64,000 nt of DNA from Haemonchus contortus. Taxonomy: Eukaryota; Nematoda; Chromadorea; Rhabditida; Trichostrongylidae. The stretch lies in assembly GCA_000469685.2 (NCBI GenBank), contig LS997563.1:11558940-11622939 (forward strand). The letters are read 5' to 3'. The stretch's first letter is position 1, and the number at the start of each line of letters is the position of its first letter. Positions 1-12,165 of the stretch are shown piece by piece. A program made the position numbers and the translations under genes. Below the pieces are notes generated by a model. The model was not told the origin of the DNA. It ran no database searches and was given only the letters and a program-made list of their open reading frames with translations.

Positions 1-881
1 CTTTACGGTCAGGATTCCACCATTCTACGAGGAGGTCATTATCAACGTGAGAGAGGTGTCCGGCAGGGCGATACCATATCGCCCAAACTTTTCAGTGCCG
101 CTCTCGAGAATATAATGCGTCATTTGGAATGGGAAGACCTGGAGTGGAGATCCGCCATCTACATCACCTCCGCTTTGCAGACGACATCGTGCTCATAACA
201 CCGAACTTCGAGCAGGCGGAACGAATGTTGGCCGAATTTGACAATGCTTGTGGAAAGATCGGATTGAGAATGAACTTAACGAAGACGATGTTCATGAAAA
301 ACGGTTTGGCACCTGATGCTCCTTTCACGCTAAACGGAAAGAATATCTCCGAATGCTCTAGCTATGTGTATCTAGGTTGGGAAGTCAACATGATGAACGA
401 CCTAGCTCCGGAGCTGTGCAGAAGGAAACTCGCCGTGTGAGGAGCATTTAAGAATATCGAGGGAGTAGTGAAGAAGACAAAGAACATCCGGGTCCACGCT
501 CACTTTTCGACACTGCTGTTCTTCCTGCTTTAACGTAGACTTGGACTCTACGGAATTTCCCTGTACACGCAAGTACAGAAGGGAATCCGGAGTTCTGAGC
601 TCCGTCAACGAACGAAGATCAGGGATGCCGTTGACTACGCCAAGAAATGGAAGATCAGGTGGGCCGGACACGTTATGTGATATACATAGTGATGACCGTT
701 GGACTAAGGCGGTTACTGACTGGATCCCTCGGGACGTCAAACGAACTCAAGGACGGTCGCCAATGAGATGGTCAGACTTCTTCACGAAAGCGCTGAACGA
801 AAGGAATGTTGATCCTCGCGTCCCTGGAGCGATTCTGTGGACCACTCTAGCTCGTGACAGGGACGAATGGAGACGTTGATG
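1..881 (+). pseudogene. RTE-like non-LTR retrotransposon ORF2, 3' part, decayed
   Basis: This is the C-terminal half of a LINE reverse transcriptase, running in from the left edge. Translation of bases 4-130 shows the RGVRQGDTISPKLF block, and bases 129-437 continue in another frame with the catalytic block FADDIVLI, so a frameshift lies near base 130. Further stops and shifts occur around 437-540. The last stretch (about 700-881) contains the RWSDFF and [11 protein letters not shown] motifs with which ORF2 of nematode RTE-clade elements typically ends. Copy is therefore dead. Family assignment rests on remembered motif order and could be another RTE/BovB-like subfamily. Confidence 0.85.
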
Positions 882-2125
882 GCGCCCGCTCGAGGAAATC
901 GACGATCAACGGGACGACAGGTGACAGGTGAAGCACCTGCGTTTAGCTGAAGATCAGTCAATACCCTGATTTGGTTGGCAATCATACCCACCGAGTGAGT
1001 AGTGAGTGACTTTGTTTGCGGCTATAGCCAGCCAAAATGAATCGTCATACGGTAGTGGAATGCATTGCACGTCTAGCCTGGAAATCAATTCATAGTTAGT
1101 GTTATGCGGGCGTTCACCGTTGTCATTTGTGGGTTTTTGTTGAAAATCGATTGCAAAAGCCCAAGGATTCCGCGAAGATTGCGTTGCAACCGCGCGCTCG
1201 TGTTGTGTACTATCCGTTCAGCCATGGTGGGAGATTCTTGGAGCATTCTTTTATACGTGTAAAGTAGTAACTTGTTGATGCGATTTGTTTGCCGGTCTGT
1301 TGGTTTTCAATTTGTCCGGTATGTTCGTTCCCCAAGTTTCCAATGAGTAAGATGAAGATAGCTGTATGAAAACCTACCGCATACTGATTTACTAGTAACA
1401 GCTAAAAGCAAACTAAGGATGAAAAACAAGGCCCAATATTGTTGACAGCATAGGTCATTACGTAGGCTACTACGTCGCTACATTGATCCCGATCAACTGA
1501 TGGGGGCTAATATCGACTTGTGAGTGATTGAACTAACTAAGCAATATCACGGGGTCCTATTCGGAATCTTGTGTATGAAGGGATCGGTGTGCGTTTGTGC
1601 ATGTGATCGCAGGATCTAAAATTCGCAACATTACCCGAGCCGATCCATTGGACAAAGACCATCGAACGGTCGTAGAGGGGAATGGTAATAATTGGTGAAC
1701 TCCAATAATCGGTGTTAAGAAGTAGCAGCCACTGAATCCGTTGTTGTCGATGGTGCAACAGCAAAGTGATTATTTTCGGAAGCTGTACGGGAGGAGACAA
1801 AGTCATGGGCACTAGGTACCTCGTTAAGCTTTCAATTTTGGCTATTATTTTGATAAATCTGACACTAAAATTTTTCTGACCGCTGCCCTCTCCAACTTTC
1901 AGACAAGTGATCTGTTTTTTTCGAGGGTAGGACAAGTCATGGCTACTCACAGCAAAATTAGTGGGCACCATACGAGACAAACTGCAAAGGAGTATAGGCT
2001 CAGACGTTGAGCGCACTAGACGCTCCACTCAACCTGGTTGAGAAACTGATTAAGTACTTTTTTGAACTGTCAAAAAGCTTGGATTGCATCAGCTGGCTCT
2101 TATACACGAAGATGGGTTCGCTTAG
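871..2125 (+). repeat. LINE 3' tail / dispersed repeat, copy 1
   Basis: Directly follows the end of the LINE ORF. A block from about 943 onward (starting near 'cacctgcgtttagctgaa') recurs at about 14573-15782 in the same orientation with the same order of landmarks: the 'ccaccgagtgagtagtgag' block (990), a 'cgtcgctac..tgatccc..atcaa' block (1471) and a 'gttgagcgca..agacgctc' block (2007). No coding potential was recognised. Best read as the 3' untranslated tail of the same retroelement. Confidence 0.7.
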
Positions 2126-3927
2126 GATTCCGATCGAAACGTCCTAATTTTAAATCAAGTAGATATCCAGCACTGCACCAATTGATATAAGTTTCCAAGG
2201 GAACATATACACGGATAAGTAGATGGTTCTGCTGTAATGTAAGAATGTTAACTAAGGTTTCAACTCTAACCAATTTTAGCCATTTCGTCTCCTGATCCAT
2301 CCCACGGAATTGCTTAGCTTCTTTAGATCTGCCTGGAGAGACCGGGTTAAGCGTGTGATGGGTAGGCCATTTCTCGAGAAGTGTAAGGTGGCAGAGCCCC
2401 GCTCACAGTGTTCATGCATCGAAATGAGCTATACTGAGGACCATGATTTTAAATTCAGTCATAAGACGTCTTCAAAACTGGGGTTCAAAGGTGGCTAGAG
2501 GTGTGCATTGGTAAGTTAGGTCGAACTGGGGAGACCCAACCCCGATGGACGACGCGTTCTCCAAAAATGCAATGCTTTGTGAAAACATTTTGGAAAATCA
2601 TAACTCCTGTCTTCGTGGACCTAGAAAGTTCAAACTTGGTAGGAGTACAGGCGACAGGATGGGAACACTTATGGTTGATGGCAGGACCAGACTCCTCCCA
2701 CAGGGGCGGGGTCCGAGCGGAAACACATAGATCCTGCACCAGTGGCAGTGAACTAGAGCGTTCAAATATTGTAGGAGCACAGGTGACAGGGTGGGAACAC
2801 TTATGGTGGGTGGCAGCACCAGACTCCGCCCACAGCGGGCGCGTTTTGAGCGGAAATTCATAAATTCCATAAAGGTCTATAATGAAAATCAGCTCATGTG
2901 GCTCCATCCCTCATGGATAGAGCCCTTAATGCACGCGATAGCGTGCGTGGCCGACTGGTACACACAGATATCAAGCAAAAGAGGGTCAACAAGTTCCTTT
3001 CATTATGATATCAGGCGGCTACGCACGATGTTGCGTGCGCTGGGGGCCTAGCCATGTGGGACGGAGCCTTATGGGCTTCTGATTTTCATTATAGACCTTT
3101 ATCACCTGAGCCTCTTCCCTGACACTTCTGTAGCGGCCACCATTTTTTTGGGATGTGGAATGGGGCTGTGTGTGGCCATGAAGAGTACTCCAGTGTACCC
3201 AAATCAAATACCTCTGCAGTCCATGTAGTCAAAGAAACCCTGTGTAGTTTGGTGTGTGTGTGGTCATGAACACTGCACTTAATAGAACAGCCCCTTCGGG
3301 TAGTTCTAGGGATTTACACGTCTTTACAGGGCATGCACCTGCTGAGCCGAGGTTAATGTAGAATTTATTTTATGAAGTCTGGAGGTAAAGTAGTGCATTT
3401 GCTCTTGTGTGGAGCCATGAATACTAACTTTTAGAAAATATTTGGCCCAATTTTCGAAAGAGTTCAGTGGTATCCCTCAGTTGTACACTTATGTGGTCAG
3501 GGTTAGTGTGAAGGACAGATGTATAAGTTCTTGATCTCAGCCCCCCCCCCCCCTCGCCTTGCACACCCCACCCACTTAGACTCCGAACCACATTATGAAA
3601 CACATCTGACGCGACCTAATAATTTTGATGTAAGCCTCGTCCACTTCAGTGTCAATCCCGCCCACTAAGGGATCTGACCACATTTGTTCTACTACATCTT
3701 ACCAATTTTTCCCCGCATCCTACGACGTTTCTTAATAGAGCCATAAATTTTTGATCTAAGCCCCGCCTACTTTAGTGCAATCCTCGCCCAATTTTGGGGT
3801 TTGACCACATTTTTTCTTCTAAAAATTAATTCCTCTTTGCCGCAACCCAAAATGTTTCAGAATAGAGTTATAAATTTTTGATCTAGGCCCCGCCTACTTT
3901 AGTGCCAACCCCATACACTTATCCTTA

Positions 3928-3990
3928 CTTTATATAAAGCGCTCGCGTCTGTCTGTCCGTCCGTCTGTCCGTCTGTCTGTCTGTTTGTAC
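3928..3990 (+). repeat. TATATAAAGCGCTCGC plus (GTCTGTCC)n block, copy 1
   Basis: 'ttactttatataaagcgctc' followed by a run of GTCT/GTCC tetramers stands immediately before the tandem minisatellite units. An almost identical block sits at 5089-5152, again immediately before units. It looks like a structural boundary of the repeat element. Confidence 0.75.
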
Positions 3991-4436
3991 GGAAATTCAT
4001 AACTTCTGTCCCCGCGGACCTAGGACGTTCAAATTTGGCAGGAGCACAGGCGGCAGGATAGGAACACATATGGTGGGTAGCAGGATCGGACCCTGCCCAC
4101 AGGGGGCGGGGTTTGTGCGAACAAAGTGTTTCGGCGGAAAATCATACCTCCTGTCACCGCGGACCTAGGACGTTCAAATTTGGCAGGAGCACAGGCGGCA
4201 GGATAGGAACACATATGGTGGGTGGCAGGATCGGACCCTGCCCACAGGGGGCGGGGTTTGTGCGAACAAAGTGTCTCGGCGGAAAATCATGCCTCCTGTC
4301 CCCGTGGACCTATGACGTTCAAATTTGGCAGGAGCACACGCGGCAGGATAGGAACACATATGGTGGGTGAAAGGACCAGCGCCGCTCACAGGGGGCGTAG
4401 AAAGCAAGACTCAATCACCAGTTGAATCCCAGCGTC

Positions 4437-4712
4437 TTTGATGTTTACGATCTAGCTTTGGTTCTTTGATATGTCTCATTCTACAAGAAGGGTAAGTGCG
4501 CTGATAGGGACCGATTATGATATTTGGTTCACTTCTTGCATACGACCGCTACCCAGCGAAGTTTGCGATTCAATGAAGGATCACGGTTTCTCTCTGCTTT
4601 GATATCATTCATGGACAACCTATCCGACCGCTAATAATGTTGGATTCTCATTTAATGATGCGTCCGTAGATAAAAGGAGCTACATTCATAAAGACATTTG
4701 ATAATGGTATTA
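4437..4712 (+). repeat. Dispersed repeat B, copy 1
   Basis: Follows the minisatellite units. It matches 5672-5965 closely ('gatctagctttg', 'cgaccgctacccagcgaagtt', 'ggagctacat'). A more diverged relative lies at about 63150-63300, joined directly to a LINE 3' tail, which suggests that this is part of a retroelement tail. Confidence 0.75.
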
Positions 4713-5088
4713 TTATGACTCGACAACATTTACCATTCGGCGATTTCAATGCCTACCAGTTAAATCTCAATGGGTCATTATTAAAAACAGCGACAGATCG
4801 AGACGGCGTTAGCCGGGCGACCCGACTGGCGACCTGTTTGCGAACGCAGTGCGTCTTTTGTTACGTGCTTGAAAGCACGACTGTTGAAATTTTCAGTTTC
4901 GATAGAGTTTGTACAAACAAACATGCTCTATAATAATTGGTAGGAACACAGACGACAGGATGGGAACAGATATGGTGGGTGGCAGGACCGGACTCCGCCC
5001 GCAGGGGGCGGGGTTTGTGCGGAAAATTATAGCTTCTGTTACCGTGGATCTAGAAAGTTCATATTTGGAAGGAGTACAGGTAACATCC

Positions 5089-5152
5089 TTACTTTATATA
5101 AAGCGCTCGCGTCTGTCTGTCCATCCGCCTGTCTGTCTGTCTGTCTGTTTGT
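5089..5152 (+). repeat. TATATAAAGCGCTCGC plus (GTCTGTCC)n block, copy 2
   Basis: Second copy of the TATA-like plus CTGT-tetramer block, preceding minisatellite units as at 3928-3990. Confidence 0.75.
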
Positions 5153-5665
5153 ATGGAAATTCATAGCTCCTGCCCCCGTGGACCTAGGACGTTAAAATTT
5201 GGTAGGAGCACAGGCGGCAGGATGGGAACACATATGGTGGGTGGCAGGACCGGCCTCCGCCCACAGGAAGCGGGGTTTGTGCAAAATAAATGTTTTAGGG
5301 GAAAATCATAATCCGTGTTCCTGTGAACCTAGAGAGTTAAAATTTATTAGAAAGTACCCGAGGCAGGGTGGAAACACTAATGTTTGGTGGCAGGATCGGG
5401 CCACACGGGGCGAGGTTTGTGCCAAAATTATTAATTTGGCCCTAGAGCGTTCAAACTTTGCAGGAGTACAGGCGGCAGGATGGGACCACTCATGGTAGGT
5501 GTGAACACCGGACCACGCCCACTGAAGGCGGGATTTGTGCGAAATAAATGACTGAGCGAAAATCCATTATTCCTGATCCCGTGGACTTTGAGAGCAAAAT
5601 CAGCAGGAGTAGAGGGGATGATAGGAGCACTGTCGATAGAAGAGGCCTTGGAGAACAAGATCCAA

Positions 5666-5965
5666 TCACCAATCGAATCTTAGCGCCTTTGTTATTCACG
5701 ATCTAGCTTTGATTCTTTGATATGTTTCGTTTGACAAAAAGGGTAACCGATTATGAAATTCGGTTCACTTCTTGCTTACGACCGCTACCCAGCGAAGTTT
5801 GCCATTCAATGAAGAATCAGGGTCTCTCTCTGCTTTGATATTATTCATGGCAAAACTTATCCGACCGCTAACAATCTTGGATTCTCATTTAATGCATCTG
5901 TAGAGAAAAGGAGCTACATCCATGGAGACATTTGATGATGGTAATATTATGGGTCGACAACATTT
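5666..5965 (+). repeat. Dispersed repeat B, copy 2
   Basis: Second copy of the segment at 4437-4712, in the same orientation and again just 3' of minisatellite units, so the whole [minisatellite + segment B] module is duplicated here. Confidence 0.75.
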
Positions 5966-7121
5966 GTAAGCACCATTCAAGGCTTTGAATGCAGTTAAAT
6001 TTGATAGGTCTTCATTTTTAAAATCAACAGGGACAGATCGAGACAGACAGATTCTAATCAGAGGCATAGGCATCGGCACATTTTGAATATGTTTTGCAGG
6101 CTCTATTTCCAAAAAGTATCATTCATTTGAAAGAAGGAGAGTGCTGTTTGCCGTGTATCACAACTCTATCATAAGAATGAGGGAAGCCCGGTGTTAGCCG
6201 GGCGGTCCGACTGTCTCTATTATTAAAACAGTAATTTTGTGTGCCTTTTTGCATGCCCGTTTGTGCGTTCTTCCAAAAGTCACGTGGGCACGACGAAGAG
6301 TGTGGATGTCAAATGAGTGCGGTGAGGAAACAGTTATGAAATGGGAAGTCAACCGACACTGTTCATATTGGTCCTCTAACAAGTCGTAAGTAAGCGGTAG
6401 TGGGCATGTGGTGCACGTATTAGCGTGCGTAGCAAAACTGGTGGGATTTAACCACATTTGTTCTTTTACACCTTAACACCCTTTTGTCGCATCCCAGAAT
6501 GTTTCTGAACAATGTTATAAATTTTTGGTCTGAGCTCCGCCCACTTTAGTGCCGGCCCCGCCCACTTCGAGGATTTGGCCACATTTGTTCCATTACCCCT
6601 GACCACTTTTTCCCGCATTCTAGAACGTTTCCAAGCAAACTTGTATCATTTCTGGAAAAGGTATCATTTCTTTGTATCATTTCTTTCGTCTCGACACGCG
6701 CCCCGCCCATCGTGGGCGGGGCTTCGCTAAGCCTACGTATGCCCAGCTCGCATGAGGCCATGTTCGCTCTTTTTATTTTTTCCCTGACCTCTGCGCCTTA
6801 ATTGAATCGAGTTATGAATACATCGAAAAGTACCGCCCATTCTGAGAAAGCTCCGCCCACAGCACGTCTGTCTCCTCCATGTGATTTGTTGACCAAATCC
6901 TCACATTTGCTAATTTTTTCCAGTGTTCTGGACTTTCTCGTGGCCAAGATAAGATGTTCAGCTCCTGACACCGCCCATTCCGGCACTTGTCCCGCCCCCC
7001 GTGGGTGGAGCTCCGCAGAGCTCGTATGTGCTCTGCTAATCCTGTCTCAGGCCCCACCCATCCCAAACATGTCCCGACCTGTAAAGGTGTTTTCCCGAGT
7101 GAAACCGAATTGCACGGCACA

Positions 7122-7193
7122 CAAACAAACAAACAAATAAACATACATACATACATACAATACATACGTACATACATACATATAAACAGACAC
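7122..7193 (+). repeat. (ACAA)n/(ACAT)n microsatellite
   Basis: Short tetranucleotide runs caaacaaacaaa followed by catacatacatacat with interruptions. No gene is associated. Confidence 0.9.
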
Positions 7194-8278
7194 ACCAAAC
7201 TTGTGGATTATATATGTAATGATTTGCTGTTAAAATTTTAGAGACCTTCTGCCTCGTCCTCTAAGAAGGTTAGTTGGTTTGAAGTAATCTCATCATTGGG
7301 ATTACCACTTCCCTTCGATTCCTTTCGCGTCGTGAGAGCTCGCTAGCAACAAATTAAGTAACGCTTCGATAGTAAAGAGTATGTATCGGCTCAAAGACGC
7401 ATTATTCCTCGGCCAGCTGCGTTTTCAAATGAATCAAAAAGCAGCTGCGCGCTGAATGGGAGTAGTATGAAAAACTACCTAGATCACTTAACCGTCCTGA
7501 GTCACAGGTTTTTTCTGAAACTCGGACACGTTCTCCACTTTCGGCTTCTATCACCCCTGACACGAATGTTGTGTAATGTTGAACTCTTGGCAAGGTTGGT
7601 ATACAAGCTTTATTGGTCCAAGAGTCATGGTTAGCTACCTTTTAAAGAGTCTGGGAGGATTAAAACGAAGTGAACAGTGAAGAAGCCTCTCGGTTCCATG
7701 TCGACATCGGCTAGCAGCCTCATAACGTTAACGTGTGGGCGTGGCCTAAGAACCATCAAGATAACGAGGGTCTCGGTAGTCTAGGGTACAGACAGAGTGG
7801 TGTGTGGAAAGCAAAAGCAGTCCCGTCATAGGCCTAAAGGAGGGCCACGTACGCAGCTTTGCGGAGTCCTCGAAACGATTCAGCAGTCCATCATCAGTGC
7901 CAGTTTGAGTTGATCTTCACAGTCATGAAGCTAACCGCTAAGCATTCCAAGCAAATTCGTTCAGCTTTAAACTACTCCGGGTCCAATCCATTGGAAACCC
8001 AGTTGCTCGCAAAAAAGGAAGCACCGAAAGTGATAGACTTGCCCCTGTTCATTCAAAAAGTATGATGTTTGTGTGGGTGCCTATGTAAGTTTAAGAGTTT
8101 GGTATGAAAAGCAGGCAAGTGGTTTCAGTTCTGAACTCCGAATAATATTTTGGAGTGCCATTTTAAGGAAACGAAATTAAGTGCACCACCGAAAAATCAT
8201 TCTCAATCACCTGAATTGAGGGAAGGAGTAGTAAATTTTCTTGAAGATGGCCCAGAAAAGGGGAACTCTGGCCTGCTG

Positions 8279-11148
8279 TCATTCCCATGCCTGTCGTAAT
8301 TGATTGAAGTAGTGATCAGTTGCACCACGATGATCATCGATACTTTGACAGGGTTCATTGAGTTGAATTCGAAGAATATGGCAGAGCTTTAGAGCCAATG
8401 GCCATTCTCCTATAGCCTGACGCCACTCGTTGAAGATTAACAGGAAGGCGAAAAAGCCGACAGCAGTTGATCTGAAACAGTTTGAATGAAGGTTATAGCA
8501 CAGTTTTCCTCAACAATCAGCTTCCTATCATTTGATTTTGTTAACTATTTTATCTGACTCACAGGGCTACCAGTAAATCCAAAAGCACCAAACAAAGTTG
8601 ACGTGCTTCGGGTTGATCGTAGTATACGAGTAGAGCCAATGCAAATAGTCCTATACCAATAAATGTCAGTATAGAGCCGACACTGAACGCTATCATCACA
8701 AGCTGTAAAAGGAGAACTTACAGAGGTTTCCGAGAAATACTCGGTGGTTCAAATATTTTCACTTTACAGAATCATCTAAATGCAAAATGAGAAGACATAA
8801 TGTACTGCCAGACGGTTACTAAATAGAAGTGTAGCTCGCAAGTGGAAAAGAAATAAAGAAAAAGCCCAGAGAACCCGAAAAAATAGGCTATCCCACAAGG
8901 AACTTCATTCTGGACTCACAATCAGTGCGAGTCGCCCGAAAGCGGTAGATACGGTATCCATGCAATTATAGCGCAATTAAATGCATGGCAAAGCCTGCGA
9001 ACTCGTCAAACAGTGGGCGTTCTTGACAGTAATGCGTGTCGAGCAAAATTTGAGATATTATTGCGTCTCTTTTGGGTCGTTTTCGCTCATGACATTGCAA
9101 CAGTTCGCCTTCTGCGGTGCTGAAATGCAGAACTAGTCCCATCCGTGGGTGTGTCCCTTATTCAAAATGAATTGCTTCAGTGAAAAAGGCCTTCATGAGA
9201 GCGGTTACGTTGTGGCAGCGATGCAGTGCGACTAAAGAAATTCCGATTCCTCTTAGACGTTCCTTGGGAATAGGAGAAGCGCAGCTTCCTTTCTTTCTTC
9301 TGGCGGACACTTAGGTCATCTCACCCTCCATCCCCTCTCCCCTATGGAGAATCTGTAGAAGAAAAGCACTAGTCTGGTGCTTCTGTGAACTTCCGAACGC
9401 CTAGCCGTTTTCCTGCAGGCCGCAAATTGCCGCAATACTTACCCTCATCACTTTTACGTTCTCCAGGAGTTGGAATTTAATGCTGAGTGTGTTCTTCGTT
9501 TTGCTGTGAGCCATTCCAGCTCTCAACTCATGGAGACGTAAAACATTCAAACGATAGAGCACCACAAAAATAATAAGGAATAGCATTGTCATTACACAAT
9601 CCGCAATGATGATGATTTTTATTGGAATAATTCCTGAAAAAATTGTTCATGGTTTTCTAGCAAGCGGAATCTGTTCTCTAAAATAAGCAGAGTAGCTCAA
9701 AGAAGCGTAAAAGAAGTAAGTACGAGAATTGGCAGTCTAAAAGTAGTGTAATAAGGGACTGTACGAGATTATGCCGACGTAGCTGACATATGAGTTCTTA
9801 CAATTAGATTCAATCGTGTGCAATCGCATGAAACATTGACTGCAGTAGGCAGAAAATGGCGGATATTTTGCGTCCTACTGTCTCCCCCAGTCACTACTAG
9901 TTGTTTGAATATTCGAACAACTAGTAGTGACTAGGGGCGACACCGAACACCTGTGCCCCATCGTAGGTGGTGCAGCTTCTAGAATGTCTTCACAACACGG
10001 CCACTCCTGGGCGTAGACTCGGTCATGCCTGTATTTAGACCCTTATTGCACCCTATCGAAGTCGTTTTTCGATCCGATAACGCCTCATACAGCATCCTTG
10101 GATGCCACAAGTTCGCCATAGTTTTTTCTCAGGAACCCATTTTATTGAGGAATCTGCCTGCAACTAAGTGGTCTTTCCTGTGCTTGAAGTGGTATTAGCT
10201 GTCTATTTCAACTTTGGAAATGAGAATGAGCCTGCTCGACAAAATGGTGCAGAAGATGAAATGTTGTGTTGTATGTTGTTCGAAAGGGGAGCTTAGGACT
10301 TAGGAAATGAAAATACGGGAAATACGCAAAATCAACTTACGAATCAGCATCATGATAGTAACAAGAAATGTGAGTGGGAGAGTGGCTGCCAGAATACCAG
10401 TGGAAATCCAAAGACGAGGTTTCTTTTCGTAATCGACCACGAAATAGAACGCAAATGTCCGCTCGATTATCACTTCGACTAGGAATACCACTGTTGACAT
10501 AAGAAAGTATGAACGTATTATCGATACGATGAATAGCAGTATTTTCAAGCAATTGTTTCTATCTATAAACATCTGTTTTCATCGGGGACTGTCTCATAAC
10601 TCGTTTGTTGACTTGCCATCGAAATGGAGCACTCCAACTTGATAGAGATGCGTTGTTAAACGTGATATGATCGCAAAATAGTTACCACTAAGATAGACCT
10701 GGAATTTTTCTTCTTAAATGGATTGGGTTTGTCCTACAAAGATTAATAACGGCGATTACTGCAAAAAAATTCAGTAAAATTACGGCGGGCGTGACGTCGA
10801 GGTGACTTCCGACGTCTGTTTTTTTTTTTGGACCGTAGTTTTAGGATAACTTGCATGGGAAGGATCCCAAGTGGAGAAGTCAGGCCTTAGACATCATGCC
10901 TGGGAGCCCGGTCTTACCTGTGCGATTCGAACGAGGTTTGGATGAAATATGGCGCTTTTTGTAAGGCAGTAGTTATGTAGTAGTACGACCGGCAAGGAGA
11001 ATACGACAGCGATAAGATCAATAATTTGAATTATTGAGAGTATGAAGTGATTAATTAGATATGGACTATTTTTGGTAGGAATGAATGTAGGTGCTATAAA
11101 GAATATGTCGCCATAGAGATGATACGTGATCGTGTCGAAGGATACCAT
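8279..11148 (-). CDS. SRE-class (class E) seven-transmembrane chemoreceptor
   Basis: Five exons join in phase to 328 residues: 11148-10918, 10572-10341, 9633-9443, 8702-8563 and 8471-8279 (stop). All introns are GT-AG with nematode-like acceptors (TTTTTTCAG, CTTTTACAG, TGTTTCAG). The product is rich in hydrophobic helices. Family hallmarks seen are ERTFAFYFVVDYEKKPR in exon 2 and LSIKFQLLENVKVM at the end of exon 3, both typical of the Sre family (PF03125) as I remember it. These receptors are expected in the ciliary membrane of sensory neurons. No stop, frameshift or missing helix is evident, so the gene looks functional even though its introns carry repeats, including a 44-bp palindrome at 9889-9932. 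Starting ATG is the first in exon 1; a different start is possible. Confidence 0.85.
9889..9932. repeat. 44-bp near-perfect palindrome
   Basis: Arms of 17 bp (agtcactactagttgtt and its exact complement) surround a GAATATTC core. Outside the arms, runs of C (left) and G (right) extend the pairing. It lies in intron 2 of the SRE receptor gene. Confidence 0.9.
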
Positions 11149-11936
11149 ACCACTTCAGAGAGTGTCGAGGTTTTATCTGAAATTGACAACTTTCTTTTTG
11201 AAATCGGCCTTATTTTGTAGTTTCCATCCTAACTAGAACTCGGCTCCGTATTCTGGGGAGAATGCGCAGAACCGGGTTTCGGTTAGGCTCTTATCAGAAA
11301 CAGAGTCCTTCAGGGTAGATGACGGTGAAAAAAAATTTAAAAAATATAAAAACGTTACACTTTTTCCGTCATCAACGGAATTATCACAGTCGGATGCTGA
11401 AAAAGATCGCGTGAAAGGGGAGAGGGGGGGGGGGTAACGGAACTTCTCCCCGATTGCGGCATTCTCCCTTGCGGCATGCGGCAAATGTCACTGCAATTAC
11501 CGTGCTCATCCCACCCCCCGCCAATCGATATGACGCAATATTTTTCGTTGGTTGCCTTTCTTTTTCATTGGTTTTGATCGTTTTTTACCTTTCTTTTTCT
11601 TGTTTTTATGTATATTACACTTGTTAAATTAGAATGACTCCTCCTATATTAGCGACGATCAATACCGCATTGGAATTGAAGGGAGCGGCCAGCCAATTCG
11701 AAAAATTAAAGGACTCCCTACCTCACAAATTGCACGCTCCAATCCTCCATCGCAATCCTGCGATAGGCGGCGGGTGCGGCGTGCGCGACGCCGTCTTCGG
11801 GAAAATGTTCCCGGACCCGGGGGAGGGGTGATGAAAGGCCAGCAGCTTTCGCTATTGCAGTCGAACTTTATCTAGGCTAGAATAGACGAGTAAATGAAGG
11901 ATGAAGTCGTTGAGCTTTGATCAATCCCAATCTGGG

Positions 11937-12165
11937 GAAGCGCCCTTGCTTTCGACTTTATTCAGAATTGTAGTGATGTAGTGAATGCGTATGGGGCCTA
12001 CACATTGACTTGCGGCAGCCAGCCGATGAACTAGTCACTCCCGGATGTGTCTGCTACCAATTAAGCGACCCTGAAGGGATGGAAGGCTCCGTTGACCCGG
12101 GGGATATCGATCAGAAAATGGTACTTACTTGTGAGTAGTGCGCTACTTGCTACTCCCCCACTTCC
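11937..12165 (-). repeat. tRNA-derived SINE, copy 1
   Basis: Shares with copies at 20635, 22350 and 27180 the body 'ggg.a.gcgcccc..cattcgact' followed about 50 bp later by 'gaatgcgtat'. The higher-coordinate end reads, on the minus strand, like the 5' half of a tRNA (GGAGTAGCAAGTAGCGCAC). The order implies minus orientation. A partial related body lies at 12200-12300. Confidence 0.6.

Larger units (their letters stand above)
2580..5640. repeat. Diverged GC-rich minisatellite family (~120-135 bp unit)
   Basis: At least nine diverged units, at about 2600, 2745, 4000, 4145, 4285, 4940, 5160, 5310 and 5440. Each carries 'ggaaaatcat..cctgt', 'gacctaggacgttcaaattt', 'ggcaggagcacaggcggca' and then 'atggtgggtggcaggac' followed by a short palindrome-like 'ccgcccacagggggcgggg'. 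Three units at 3988-4400 are in tight tandem. ORFs across them are artefacts of the repeat. Interval 2870-3925 between blocks holds only unique or very diverged sequence. Confidence 0.85.

Noticed and set aside
4029..4425. Overlapping open frames on both strands
   Set aside because: They arise from three tandem minisatellite units whose period keeps frames open; no coding signature.
7859..8065. 68-residue frame with an ATG at 7925 and a possible donor at its end
   Set aside because: No following exon, homologue or poly(A) signal was found; it could be a first exon but support is too thin to annotate.
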